64,000 nt of DNA from Asterias rubens (GCF_902459465.1 NC_047063.1:20549685-20613684); one strand, 5' to 3'; positions 34,049 through 45,026 are shown, counted from the first letter of the stretch. Notes: a model not told the origin generated them from the sequence alone. Numbers and translations are program-made.

Positions 34049-35314
34049 ATGAAAAAGAGAACGAAATACACGGACATTTCCCGCTCAGACGTGGAGCTAC
34101 ACGATGGGGAAAGCTCGAGTGCGGCAACGAGTAGCCAGAGCGCGTACCAGAGCACGAGTAGCATGCCGGCCACTCGGCTCACCACGGCCGGTAAAGTGGT
34201 GGCCGCGCTCCGCAATGGTGATCTGGAGGGACAGGTCAGGAACTTCGGCCGTCATCTCAGGCGCCCTGGACCCGATGACCAGGTGGTGTTAGACCAGCTA
34301 CTAGACGGACTGGACGATCTCAGCTCCGTGGATAAATACTCGTATTGCCGTGTTGTACAACGTCTAGGGGAGACTCTCATAGAACACTGCTTAGGATACT
34401 TGTGCACTGATGTTGGCAACCCCGATGTCTGTCTGGATCTAAAGATGCAAAATGTGCTGAGAATTCTCTGGATGTCTTGTCTTTACACGCCAGCATTGCA
34501 GAGAATTGCTCATGCTGGAATGGACCTCATCCCAATGATGAACAGACTCATCTTATCGTGTCTCAGAACATCAGAGAATCTCAGAGAGAATAAGACAAAC
34601 AGTAGACACGAACAAGAGAGGCAGCGTAAGATAAGCCGGGAGTCCATGTCGTCAGCGTCAGAGGATCTTGTTGCACCTTCTTACAGTATGAGCAGCATTG
34701 TTGTATCAGCCCTCGCTATTTCCTACAACTGTCTCTATGCATCGAGGGATCGTGAAGTCATGGTGGTGTGCTGCCAATGTGGATTCATCCGGACCGTGGT
34801 GAGTCTACTGAGCCGTACTAGGAACATAATCATCGGTGAGGTTTGCCTGAGAATCCTGGATCTAATTGGGGAGTGTGGTGGGAACACGTCCACGGCACTC
34901 CTGAAGGAGTACCAGGTCATGAAGGAGGCGAGTAGGCTATGGCATTACATGGTCCGCCGTGATATGATCACCAAATCAGGGTTCCTGGTGGCCGGGTTGA
35001 TCGCCCAACTCGGAGGGAACCTCCGGCACGGGGATGGCACCTACAACTGGCCATGTAATCCAGGGACAGGGAACAAGCGAACAGCACTCTTCCGTACCCC
35101 TCACCTCAAGATGATCCGGTGGTGTTCCTCCCCCGGATGCGGTCGTTCCGAGGAGCAGTCAGGCCAGAAGTTCCGACTGTGTTCACGGTGTCGGCTAAGC
35201 CGATACTGTAGCGAGGACTGTCAGAGGTATCACTGGAACCGTGGACACAAAGTCGAGTGCTTCCCGATTCTGTCGAGGGATCATAGCTTTACTGTGGAGG
35301 AGGAACAGAGTTAA
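34049..35314 (+). CDS. MYND-type zinc-finger protein, intronless CDS, 421 aa
   Basis: The C-terminus is a clear MYND zinc finger: C359-x4-C364, C378-SR-C381, YC387-SED-C391, then H400-x3-C404. MYND fingers bind two zincs and usually recruit proline-rich partners. Residues about 75-345 look like a helical repeat (armadillo-like) region with no recognisable catalytic motif; residues 1-50 are Ser/Thr-rich and 175-210 charged and low complexity. The start is set by an in-frame stop 27 bp upstream and an A at -3 (ACACCATGA). One exon carries the whole CDS. Codon use and GC content are higher than the flanks. I see no canonical AATAAA in the next kilobase. I cannot name an orthologue. It is an uncharacterised MYND protein, probably cytoplasmic or nuclear, and a role in protein-protein contact is inference. 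Confidence 0.88.
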   Translation: MKKRTKYTDISRSDVELHDGESSSAATSSQSAYQSTSSMPATRLTTAGKVVAALRNGDLEGQVRNFGRHLRRPGPDDQVVLDQLLDGLDDLSSVDKYSYCRVVQRLGETLIEHCLGYLCTDVGNPDVCLDLKMQNVLRILWMSCLYTPALQRIAHAGMDLIPMMNRLILSCLRTSENLRENKTNSRHEQERQRKISRESMSSASEDLVAPSYSMSSIVVSALAISYNCLYASRDREVMVVCCQCGFIRTVVSLLSRTRNIIIGEVCLRILDLIGECGGNTSTALLKEYQVMKEASRLWHYMVRRDMITKSGFLVAGLIAQLGGNLRHGDGTYNWPCNPGTGNKRTALFRTPHLKMIRWCSSPGCGRSEEQSGQKFRLCSRCRLSRYCSEDCQRYHWNRGHKVECFPILSRDHSFTVEEEQS

Positions 35315-36071
35315 CGTTTTGAAAGCGACTATCCTCAAACTCAAATCCCAAAAGGCACAATTTAAACACGCATTGTACATGACTGTGTCCCCCTGTGTTG
35401 CAACGGTGTTAGTCAAAGAGGTGTCTGGGTGCTTTTTATAATTTGATGGACTCGCTGTATTATGTAATTGTGAAGGTGAAAACGCTGTTTGCGTGTTAAA
35501 CAGTGTTTTTGTCTGGTACAATGACGTGCTATATCACAAGTTACCACTTCCATTTGAATTCATCAGACTATAAAGAGACAGTTGCCATGTCACATGATTC
35601 GGGACAAGCTTTTTTATAAGAGACGACGAACACACATTTTTGTGCATAATTCTGATTGAATGTTTATGGTACAATGATGCCAATGGCTTTGCTCCTATTA
35701 TGGAGGGTGGTATTAAAAAGCTTGTCAGAACCATAAGCAACATCTCTATAGTCTGAGGATTTCAAATTGAAGCAGACGTCAATGTAACAGACCGTATTCA
35801 ACTATAACTCGCAAATGGCTTATTAATATGCTCCTCGTGGTTCAACTTAATAATTAAGTTTGGGGATTCCCCTTACGGAACCTATGACACCCCCCCCCCT
35901 TATCATGCCGCAATGTGATGTGATTGAACAGGTGTTGCTTCCGCAAAAAAACAAAAAAAAAACAACGAACGCAATACTTATCAAACTATTAGCCAACGTA
36001 AACATGTATCCCCCGAATTCTGCTCTTCCTCAACAGCCAAATTTTGCACGCAATAATGACACAGAGATAAT
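35315..36071 (+). other. 3' flank of the MYND gene
   Basis: Presumed 3'UTR and downstream sequence. No perfect AATAAA was noticed. There is a run of about 10 C at 35890 and an A-rich tract at 35943-35962. Confidence 0.4.
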
Positions 36072-36221
36072 GAGATGGGAGACTTTTTGGACGCTTGGTG
36101 GCAGCAGACTTACCAGGTAAAATTCATTGTTCTCGGTCATGTGCGCACGCTCAGAACTACGTAAACAATGGAAATTTACCTTGTAACTCTGCTGCCACCT
36201 AGCGTCCCAAAGTCCCCCATT
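36072..36221. mobile_element. 150-bp foldback MITE, GGGAGACTTT family, copy 2
   Basis: GATGGGAGACTTTTTGGACG with a matching right end (CGTCCCAAAGTCCCCCATTG). The inner arms and the GCTCAGAACTACGTAAACAA loop are as in the copy at 6978-7127. Confidence 0.8.
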
Positions 36222-36570
36222 GTTAATTATTAGTGTAGAACCCAGAATCCATGGAATTCCCTTTGTTGTTAACATAATCATCCACCTCGCTATAAAGGGA
36301 AATTTACACCGACGGTCTAAATTGTTTACTTAATGTACATTAAAGTTCTGTATAAATATTTTTCATTGAAGTGTTGATTTCGTTTTGCAGGTTTTACAAA
36401 GTAAATAATAACACCAAGGGATAGCCAATTTCTTTTTGTAAATAATATTTTAGCAAAGTTCGAAATCACGCATTGTGTCCACCAAGGTTTAACAGAAAAA
36501 TCATTATGTATTGGTAGATCGATAAGGATGGACCATATTACACTGATATTCTTTCAGAGATATTACTTTA

Positions 36571-36958
36571 TTTAAAGACAGTGGACACTATTGGTAATAT
36601 TGTCAAAGACAGTCTCCTCACTTAACATAACAAACTATGCATAAAATAACAAACCTGTGCAAATTTGAGCTCAACTGGTTGTCGAAGTTGCGCGATAATA
36701 ATAAAAAGATAAAACACCCTTGTTACACGAAATTGTGTGCTTTGGTATGGTTGATTCCGATACCTCAAATTCTAAATCTGAGGTTTCGAAATCAAATCCG
36801 TGGAAAATTACTTCTTTCTCGAAAACTACGTTACTTTTGAGGGAGCCGTTTCTCACAATCTTCTATACTTTCAACCTCTCCCCATTACTTGTAATCAAGA
36901 AAGGTTTTATGATGATCATTATTTTGAGTAATTACCAATAGTGTCCACTGCCTTTAAA
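36571..36958 (+). mobile_element. TTAA-type MITE, family 2, abutting a family-1 copy
   Basis: TTTAAAGACAGTGGACACTA to GTGTCCACTGCCTTTAAAGG with the full core. Its right edge TTTAAA is also the left edge of the family-1 element that follows. Confidence 0.85.
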
Positions 36959-37337
36959 GGGAAGGTACACGTTTGGTAATTACTCAGAACAAATTATTAA
37001 CTTAAAAACTGACTTGGTAACGAGCATTGGAGAGCTGTTGATAGTACAAAACATTGTGGGAAACGACTCTCCCTCTGAAATAACGTAGTTTTTGAGAAAG
37101 AGGTAACTTCTCACTAAAATAATAAAAGACTTCTAGCTAGAAGTCTTTTATTCTTATCTGAAAGCACACAAATTCGTCCAATAAGGGTGTTTTTTCTTTC
37201 ATCATTTTCTCGCAACTTTGATGACAATTGAGCCCAAATTTTCACAGGCTTGATATTTATTTTTATGCTTATGATGGAATACACCAAGTGAGAACACTGG
37301 TCTTTGACAAATACCAAACATGTACCTTCCCTTTAAA
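36953..37337 (-). mobile_element. TTAA-type MITE, family 1, abutting a family-2 copy
   Basis: TTTAAAGGGAAGGTACACGT and CATGTACCTTCCCTTTAAA with the core in reverse, including ACTTCTAGCTAGAAGTCTTT as a central palindrome. Confidence 0.85.
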
Positions 37338-38621
37338 CTGTTTACTAAGAAGTTTGGAATCGGCATATTTTGATTGATGAAGAGTCTACTATCACGCGTT
37401 GGCTTATTTTACCCTGGAACTGTATGTTAGTGGTGAACAACTAAGTTCCTATTATACATTTATAAAACAAATGTATCAATTGACATAATAACAGAATCTA
37501 TTCGAGGTTACTAGGTTACAGATAATGACGTTATTTGATGATGCAGTAGGCTTTTTTTTCTCTGAGCCTAACCTGATTACATAAAGCAGACATCCTCAGG
37601 AAATAGTCGGTGTAGAGTTTTAGATCTTCGTTTTATTTTACAAGAAGGGGGTGTAGTAGACATATCATAATTATCTATCCTGTTACTGCAAGAGGTGTGT
37701 TTCCTGTCTCGCCTCCTAGGTCCAATTTCACAACGGGCCGGCTCGGGGCAAGGTGTGTGGGAGACAGCCTCAGCAAAGGGGAGTGGAACACACAAACCTA
37801 ACTCTGCTTACATTATGAGTAAAGTCAAGTAAGCATATTTATTCAAGGTTCACAGTACAGTTTAACAAAAGTTCCACTGACCCCCGTACCCGAACCCCCT
37901 CGCACAATTTGTAATGCTCATGATATTTTTAATGCTCATTTTTATGACATGGTTTGGAGATAACAGAACCACTTATTTGTCTTCTTTTTTAATGATTAAG
38001 GGTCACAGTTGTTTTTGTTCACTTGGATTTATTTTGAAATTTCTAAACCAAGCTGAGACACTTCCTCATTAATCAGTGTATGCCTGTACTTGCGTGCCAG
38101 GATATATCCCTCGCACTATTATGGCTCTGCTCTAACAATGGCATGTTTAGAGAGCGGCAACTTGCGTTTAGAAGCCATTTTGTTCCCCCATAAAACGCAT
38201 TTGCGAACACCGGATGCCAGACTAGTCTGGCTGTGCTGTGTTGGTCAGAAAATGGCGTCCAATGAGTAACCACGTGACCACAGAAAACTGGTCTTTCTAG
38301 GGCCATTTTCGTATTCACGGCTTCGGCTTTTGATTCGGCTTCAGGCTCCGTCCACTCGTCTGAAGACCCGAGCACGTATACGCAAAGCACGTTTAATTGT
38401 CAAAACAACCGCGGGGCCAAGCTAGCCTGAGCCAAAATCTGGAACCGACGCCGTTGATTCGAAAAGGACCTAAGTCGCAACTTTCACAATACACAGCTGG
38501 TATAAAGGGAGTCACTGTTTTTATCTGAAAAGAAATTGTTATACCATGAACAAAACAGACTATGGTAGTCTGATACTGTGTAAGTGACTGCAACAAACAC
38601 TGCACAAACTGGGGTGTTAAA
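37338..38621. other. Non-coding block
   Basis: Short minus ORFs at 37577-37795 and 38073-38390 show no domain or splice framework. CATTATGAGTAAAGTCAAGT at about 37811 and the AT-rich flanks look intergenic. No gene called. Confidence 0.4.
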
Positions 38622-39003
38622 TTAAAGTCAGTGGACACTATTGGTGATTACCCAAAATATCATAAAACCTTTCTTGGTGACGAGTAATGGGGAGAGGTAG
38701 ATGGTATAAAACATTGTGAGAAACAGCTCCATCTGAAGTGCCATAGTTTGCGACAAAGAAGTAATTTTCCACGAATTTGATTTCGATACCTCAGATTTAG
38801 AACTTGTGGTCTCGAAATCAACCATCTAAACAAACACAACTTCGTGTGAAAAGGGTGTTTTCTTCTTTCATTATTATCTCGCAACTTTGATGACCGATTG
38901 AGCTCAAATTGTCACAGGTTAGTTATATATGCATATGTTGAGATACACCAACTGTGAAGGCTGGTCCTTGACAATTATTACCAATAGTGTCCACTGCCTT
39001 TAA
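38622..39003 (-). mobile_element. TTAA-type MITE, family 2
   Basis: ATTAAAGTCAGTGGACACTA at the left and AGTGTCCACTGCCTTTAACA at the right. The flanks GGGTGTTAA and AACACC show that the TTAA lies exactly at the element edge. The core is in reverse with GATTTCGATACCTCAGATTT and AACTTGTGGTCTCGAAATCA. Confidence 0.85.
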
Positions 39004-39200
39004 CACCAAGGGTGTTGTCACATCCATATATATACCAACAAAAGAATAAAAGTATACACCATATTGGTGTTGAAATAACACTTATTTCTTTTAAAACGAT
39101 TACACAGGTGTTATTTTTAACACCTATGATTTTAAATTTGATTTTCTGTTTGGTATCTATATAATATGACAAAACACATGGTGTAAATATTAACATCCTA
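39004..39200. repeat. GGTGTT/AACACC-rich stretch
   Basis: Words AACACCAAGGGTGTTG, ATATTGGTGTTGAAATAACA, ACAGGTGTTATTTTTAACAC recur in both orientations. A similar stretch lies at 10375-10490. Unclassified. Confidence 0.45.
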
Positions 39201-39726
39201 GTTTGTTTGCAGCTATAGGCTCTAAGTGCACGATCTCCATGTCTATACTCAACTCGACAATTATTAAAGTTTTTAAACTGTGTGTGTATAATAATAATAA
39301 AGAGCAATAATTAATGGAACCATAAGCTGTTGGCGGGGTGGATTTGAAGGGAAACTGTTATTGCAATGCCCCCCCCTTCCTTACTCAATAGTTCTCGGGT
39401 AATAAATGTTGAGACAACGGGCACACTTTAGGGCTTGCAGTAAGTCAATAATAATACAACGTGTGTGATAATGATATGCATAATCAATAAAATGATCAGC
39501 AGCAATTATCTTAAGCCTTGTATGCGTCTCTTTCGTTCTCGTTATAACAATAATAACTATTTGACGGACAATATTATGAAGGAGACCAACTTCGTTATGT
39601 GGTCAAATGGTCACGATTTATAGGGGAAATATTTTGCACAAAATAAAACGAAATAAAATTTATGCCACCGTTCAATTCAATGGGGGTTGTGCACTTATGC
39701 TGCCGCATATCTAGCAAAGACATTAT
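39201..39726. other. Non-coding block
   Basis: AT-rich, a run of C at 39369, no gene or bounded repeat seen. Confidence 0.4.
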
Positions 39727-40086
39727 TGTTAGGCACTGGACACTATAGTAATGGTACATTTAATTACTCAAACCTATTGCTAGCATAAAAACTAATTACT
39801 TGGTAACGGGCAATGGAGAGCTTTTGATACGACATTGTGAGAAACTGCTCCCTCTGAAGTAACGTACAATTTGAGAAAAAAAGTAATTTCTCAATAAAAA
39901 TTATATTTCAATAGAATTCGAGTCCTCAGCTGAGGTCTCAAATTCAAGAATCTGAAAGTACACAATTTGTGCGACATGGGTGTTTTTACTTTCAACGCAA
40001 CTTCGACGACCATTGAGCTCAAATTTTCACAGGTTTATTATTTTCGTGCATTATGTTGAGACACACCATGAGTTCTGTGAACCCGA
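39727..40086 (-). mobile_element. TTAA-type MITE, family 2, right end lost
   Basis: Left end TTAGGCACTGGACACTATAG, core in reverse (AACTGCTCCCTCTGAAGTAA, TCAGCTGAGGTCTCAAATTC, TTGAGACACACCATGAG). It ends without its terminal repeat. Confidence 0.75.
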
Positions 40087-40196
40087 AAGGTTTCCATAGG
40101 AATATTTCGAGGGGGCACTTTCTTCCATATATCGTGCATTGATCAAGAAAACGACCGTCAGTCAAGATTGTGATTTAAAAGCTCACTAAACAGTTC

Positions 40197-40313
40197 TGCC
40201 GTCGATTTCACCAAGCTCTTTCTACATTAGGATTAATCTTAGGACTTGGGACGATTTAAATTCCGTATCATAACTCTATGATTAATCCTAGCGTTTCGTG
40301 AAATCGGCTGCAG
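40197..40313. mobile_element. Short foldback MITE (GTCGATTTCAC ends)
   Basis: CTGCCGTCGATTTCACCAAG is mirrored by CGTTTCGTGAAATCGGCTGC, and ATTAGGATTAATCTTAGG by CTATGATTAATCCTAG. It is related in layout to the 40685 palindrome. Confidence 0.65.
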
Positions 40314-40684
40314 GGTCCTTCCCTGATGTTTGCCTGACTGATTGAGGGCGTCCTCATCATCTGAAATACGACCTAAATACGGGTTCATGTGACCTCTCCT
40401 GGTCACGTGATCCTAAGATTGGATCACAGCCTTTGGACATGGGAAAAGTAATTTGGCTCTGTAATAAATTCTGTAATTTGATTTTTATCACAACATCCAC
40501 GGCACTAAAAAGTGGAATGTGTGAGGGTAGATATTACGACCAGAGAAAGCATCTCTTTTTCGATCTGAATCCTCTGGCCTTGGGTGAGATGAGGTGGATG
40601 GATGGTTAGCCTTAACCTCTGACGTCACTCTTCGAGGCTCGTGAATAACGCCAGTACAGAGTGGCATCTAGTGTAGGTCAATCT

Positions 40685-40859
40685 TGGGGTGGATTTCACA
40701 AAGGTAGTCCTAACTTAGGACTAGTCCTAGGCAATGCTAAGAGATAGGACCAGTCCTAAGTTAGGATGAGTTACTGGTCCTAACTTAGGACTGGTCCTAT
40801 CTCTTGCATTGCCTAGGACTAGTCCTAGGTTACGACTACCTTTGTGAAATCCACCCCAG
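40685..40859. mobile_element. 175-bp near-perfect palindromic MITE (TTAGGACTAG family)
   Basis: TGGGGTGGATTTCACAAAGG at the left is matched by CCTTTGTGAAATCCACCCCA at the right. Arms are about 86 bp with only a few differences, and there is almost no loop. It repeats CTTAGGACTAGTCCTAGG and is far better preserved than the relative at 4254-4388, so it probably inserted recently. Confidence 0.9.
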
Positions 40860-40914
40860 GTCCATAGTCACCCGGTGTCATCTACATTCATAATTGTGGA
40901 CGACCGCAAGTGTA

Positions 40915-41045
40915 GCGGACCAATCAAAACGCAGATACAGAATGTCTACGTCACTACAAGTTTATCCAATGAAATGATTGTATCCAATGAAATCGCTGGT
41001 TTTAAAAAGCAAGTACCCGCGCCTATTCATTGCGGATAAAGACAG
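40915..41045 (+). promoter_or_regulatory. Promoter-like CCAAT/TATA cluster
   Basis: Three CCAAT boxes (40920-40924, 40966-40970, 40984-40988) lie upstream of a TATA-like TTTTAAAAAG (41000-41009), followed by GC-richer CCCGCGCC. The first ATG downstream (41074) opens only a few codons, so any transcript would be non-coding or spliced. No gene can be attached to it. It may be a chance cluster. Confidence 0.3.
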
Positions 41046-41937
41046 GAGAAAAGTCTTGGTGGTGGTCAGTTCCATGTGGTTGCTTTTATAGTGTTCTACT
41101 AACAGAGAACGCCTATCCTCTGGGGATGCACCCTGTGACTAAATATATAGGGAGTTTATAAGCGCGACGGCCTCATTAATTTGTGAAATATTTCCATGAG
41201 CTGGTTTTGTTGTTATAAGTCTACATTTTATAGGATTAAACAATCAGACAGATAAAGACAACCTCGTTCCCTTTAAGTGATGCGCAATGTTTATCCCAAC
41301 CATGATTTACAATGGCGCCACCAACGGCACACCCCATACACACGCGCACACACTATTGTGTCTACTATGTGGTGCGTAGTAATATCGACTCAATGTCCAT
41401 TATAATTAGAGGATTTGAATCGATGGATGGTAGTCTTGCAGTCACCGTTCGCGCGTAAAGAATTGTATAAAAAAATAGTCTTACAATCAAGTCAATCTCC
41501 TGCTTTTATTTTCAGAAAAAATAGACCGTAACAAAGTTTTTCTCGATGGCGTTATGACAACACAACAAACATGAATAGGTAACGCTTTATACCCAATACA
41601 TTTTGCTAACACACACATCCACCTTTGAACTCACGCCTTTTGAACCCACGACCTTTGCTAACACACATCCACCTTTGAACCCACGACCTCTGCTATTTCC
41701 TTCGATGAGTGTATTATGGGTAAAACATATCCCCGATGTAAACTTCAATCTGTTCAATCTTCATTATTAAAAATAATTTTTAAAACAATTCCATCCGCAC
41801 AAAACTACCTTATAAGGCCCCTTGCCCGAACACAAATTGTCATAATTTTGAGACTGTACGGTTAAGGTACCATAACACACACACAGATTGATTTGATGGT
41901 TTCAGAGGGAGAAAAAACACACGGCTCATCAAATTCA
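41046..41937. other. Non-coding block with a short direct repeat
   Basis: ACACACATCCACCTTTGAAC and CCCACGACCT are repeated at about 41610-41657 and 41662-41690. Nothing else recognised. Confidence 0.4.
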
Positions 41938-42177
41938 TTAGATGTTTCCCCAAGGGGTGGATGATCTGACTTCAACACACCGAGAGAGAACGAGGGCGTT
42001 AAAAACCCCCTGGCGATGAGGAACAGCAATGCTGAGATAGCTGTGTCCTTCCCCACACCACACAAGACGGCCTGAGACGGGGGACGTAACCTCCCCTCTG
42101 GCACCTGAAGCTTGGATCATTCCTTGATCATTCGAACCAATCACACATCCCCTGCAGCACAACAAACTGTCACTAAC
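41938..42177 (-). other. Candidate terminal coding exon, unidentified
   Basis: On the minus strand a long pyrimidine tract (TTTTCTTTTTTTAATTTTAC) leads to AG at 42184 and again at 42178. From 42177 one frame stays open for 79 codons to TAA at 41938-41940, containing GSNDQGMIQASGARGEVTSP and LVWCGEGHSYLSIAVPHRQG. GC content is well above the flanks. The reading looks protein-like but matches no family I know, and no upstream exon was found. It could be an exon of a minus-strand gene or chance. Confidence 0.3.
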
Positions 42178-42183
42178 CTATAC

Positions 42184-43107
42184 CTGTAAAATTAAAAAAA
42201 GAAAACACAAAAAACGCTGAGATGCCATACCACTCAGAGATGCTTCCAAACAGTACTTGAACCGACAGTTCTTCAAGTGCTTCAGTATCATGTTATTATA
42301 ATTTGTACCTTGGTGAAGACCGGGTCGATTTTTTTTTTAAATGTTTGTGATGAGGAGGAGGTAGTTTTACTTCATGATGAAAATAGCCTGAAAGCATGAT
42401 TTTGTTTTCTCCTCCTTTAACCTCCAAGGAAATCAGACATAGTAAGGAATATTATGTTATTGCTGTGTTGCCTAGAGTGACATTGTGCTCTGACAAAATT
42501 TATATTTTTTATTAAAGGGAGTTTAAAAAACAAAATGGCTTTAAGGTGATGTATCGTCAATGACAAGTTTCACGCATTGAATTCAAACCAAACCTTCAAT
42601 TGTCTATGCATGGATGTTATGAGAATACATTTTTTTAATCAGCTGTATGGTTTCTTTTCACTGGTATGTATACTTTTTGGTAATGACTACAAATATTTAC
42701 GGCAATACGAAAACTGAAGGGCTAACGAAAGATATTTGGGACACTGTGCAGTCTTATTGCGCTGATTAAAATCTAATCTCAAATTAATGTGTGTTTTGTG
42801 TATGCCAAAATACACCCTGGTTACGTTTTCAACGATGAATTTCACAATTAGAAACTTTGACTTCAAGACTGGAGGCTTCTTTCGCTACACTCCCTCTATT
42901 GGCGTCAAGATGCACATTTCAATTTCAAATCATTCTCCAGATACATATGGTTATCGATTCCGCTCCAACTCATCATAGTGTTCTCGCATTATTTGGTTTC
43001 CTATACGTCACAGAGACGGGATGATCCCAGGCCCACCAGATTGTTCGTCTGCAAACAAACAAAAAACAGTAAAGGGAGAAAAAAGAACCGCATAATCACG
43101 ACGAGCT
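42184..43107. other. Non-coding block
   Basis: AT-rich. If the exon at 41938-42177 is real this is its intron or upstream flank. No supported ORF. Confidence 0.4.
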
Positions 43108-43512
43108 TTAAAGGCACTGTACACTATTGGTAATAAATTTACTCAAAATAATTGTTATCATATAAACTTTTGGTAGCAAGCATTGGAGAGCACAAGTGCA
43201 CACCTTTGTGAAAAACGGCTCCCTCTGAAGTAACATATATTTTTTTGAGAAAGAGGTAAATTGTTCACTTTAGTTTATAAAAACGGGCTTGAAGCCTTTT
43301 ATGATAGGCATCTGAACGCAGTTATTGTGCATCAAAGTTGTTTTTTCTGTCATATTTCTCATGCAACTGCGATGACAAATTGTTTTAACAGATTTGGTCA
43401 GCATATGCATGTTGGGTGGGGGGGGGGAGAGGGGGAGGGGGGGGGGGTACACCAAACACCAAGTGAGAATACTGGTCTTTGTTGACATACCAAAATAATG
43501 TGTCTCCAGTGC
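43108..43512 (-). mobile_element. TTAA-type MITE, family 2, with G-run insertion
   Basis: TTTAAAGGCACTGTACACTA left end, core in reverse (ACGGCTCCCTCTGAAGTAAC, CATGCAACTGCGATGAC), then a tract of G runs at 43417-43447 in place of the usual GATACACC stretch, and a decayed right end. Confidence 0.75.
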
Positions 43513-44277
43513 GGGCGTCCTTGGTATTGAACCATTCCAGTTTCTGTGCGTCATCAGCCATCTTATTTTGATGCGTTCCAACTAGTCTGAAAACGAGGCT
43601 AAGGGAACAGTCTTGCTGCTGGCATGTTCTCCGAGGCAAAGCAGAGCCTGATGTAGTTTCTTCTTCAAAAGAAATAGGAATGCTGCCCCATGGTCACTGA
43701 CGAATGATTTATAGCAGAGTTGTAGATAGGCCAATAGTGTGACTACCCCTTAATTAAATTCAAAACGAGTCTTGCCCTGCCGGCCTCGCCTTGGGTTGTG
43801 TTGTTTTGAATGCCCAGGACACAAAGTCTGCTCAAAATCATGACTTGTATCACTGAGTAATTATATTTCCCAGACTCGTGCTGTGATAATAATTTGTAAT
43901 GTTGGTTTCGGGCCATGGTACATTTTCATCAGGCTTTTCACAATGCTGACATGGGCAGAGTTTAGAATTGGCAAAATTTTCAACGTCTCGACTCTCGACT
44001 CGACGTATACATTATGTTAGCGCCGATTTTCTTTGCCATTGTTATGAGCCCCTCCAGTTGTTTTAAGCACAACATGTTTTAAGGACCTCTAGGAAGATAG
44101 CGGACTGCAGTTTTCAAAAGGTTAATTTTTTTTTCACTTGCGGCTGTAGGCCTATACCAAGCAACTTTGTGTTCACATTCATATTATAGCCAAGCTTTGG
44201 TTTTGAGTGGTGGTTTGATCTACAACTGACTTTCGGTATTTTTTTCCCGAACACGCAAGCACAAGACTGTAAGCAAA
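43513..44277. other. Non-coding block
   Basis: No gene seen. The sequence before 44278 shows no recognisable reverse-transcriptase remnant, so the LINE fragment is 5' truncated. Confidence 0.4.
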
Positions 44278-45026
44278 TCTAGGCGTCACTCCAGAGCTAA
44301 CTGAGCTGGAAGCCACACATAAATAACATCTATAAGAAGGGTAACAGCACCAGAGGCTTTCTCCAAAGGAACCTCAGAAGATGCCCAGCCACAGTTAAAG
44401 AGCAGGCTTACAAGACCTATGTCCGTCCAACGCTCGAGTATGCCTCTACAGTCTGGGACCCCCACCAAACCGACTTATCTGACCAAGTGGACATGGTAAA
44501 AAGACGTGCTGCTCGTTTTGTCAAGGCCGACTTCCATCAACGACACAGCGTCACCAAGATGCTCGTAGACCTCAATAAATTAATGGCAAACTCTTCGTGA
44601 CAGACGGGCTCAAAACAAAGCAATAAAGTATGGTGTATAGGATTGTGCATGGGCTTGTGGCTATACCATGTGGACCACCTTACTTCATTCCATCAAGATC
44701 AGACTTCCTCCAACACCACTGCAGGATACTTGTATACCAACACTCATTCATACCAAGTGCCATCTGTCTGTGGAACCACCTACCAGACACTGTTTGTGAC
44801 AGCTCCATCACTGGACCAGTTCCGGAGCCGGCTGTCCAGCCGACGGCTCCGTTAAGCCACCAGTTTTTCTTTTACTTGCACTCGCAGCCTACTGCATCTG
44901 TATAAATACACCTTATTTCACGTATTTCTGTAAGCTCTTTACCGACGTGCTCCCGCTGCCTGCTTACTTCATAGTACAATAATACTCACATGTGAGGCTT
45001 GTACTCGTATAGGAAGAAGAAGGACA
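44278..45026 (+). pseudogene. Non-LTR retrotransposon 3' fragment (RT C-terminal region)
   Basis: From 44278 the frames read LGVT, then NNIYKKGNSTRGFLQRNL, TYVRPTLEYASTVWDPHQTD and RRAARFVKADFHQRHSV, and after a frame change MVYRIVHGLVAIPCGPPYFI and AICLWNHLPDTV (from 44630). This is the thumb/C-terminal part of a LINE reverse-transcriptase protein. The catalytic domain is missing and frames are broken. The end TCGTATAGGAAGAAGAAGG near 45009-45026 looks like a LINE 3' tail. The family differs from the LINE at 45066-47240. Confidence 0.75.
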
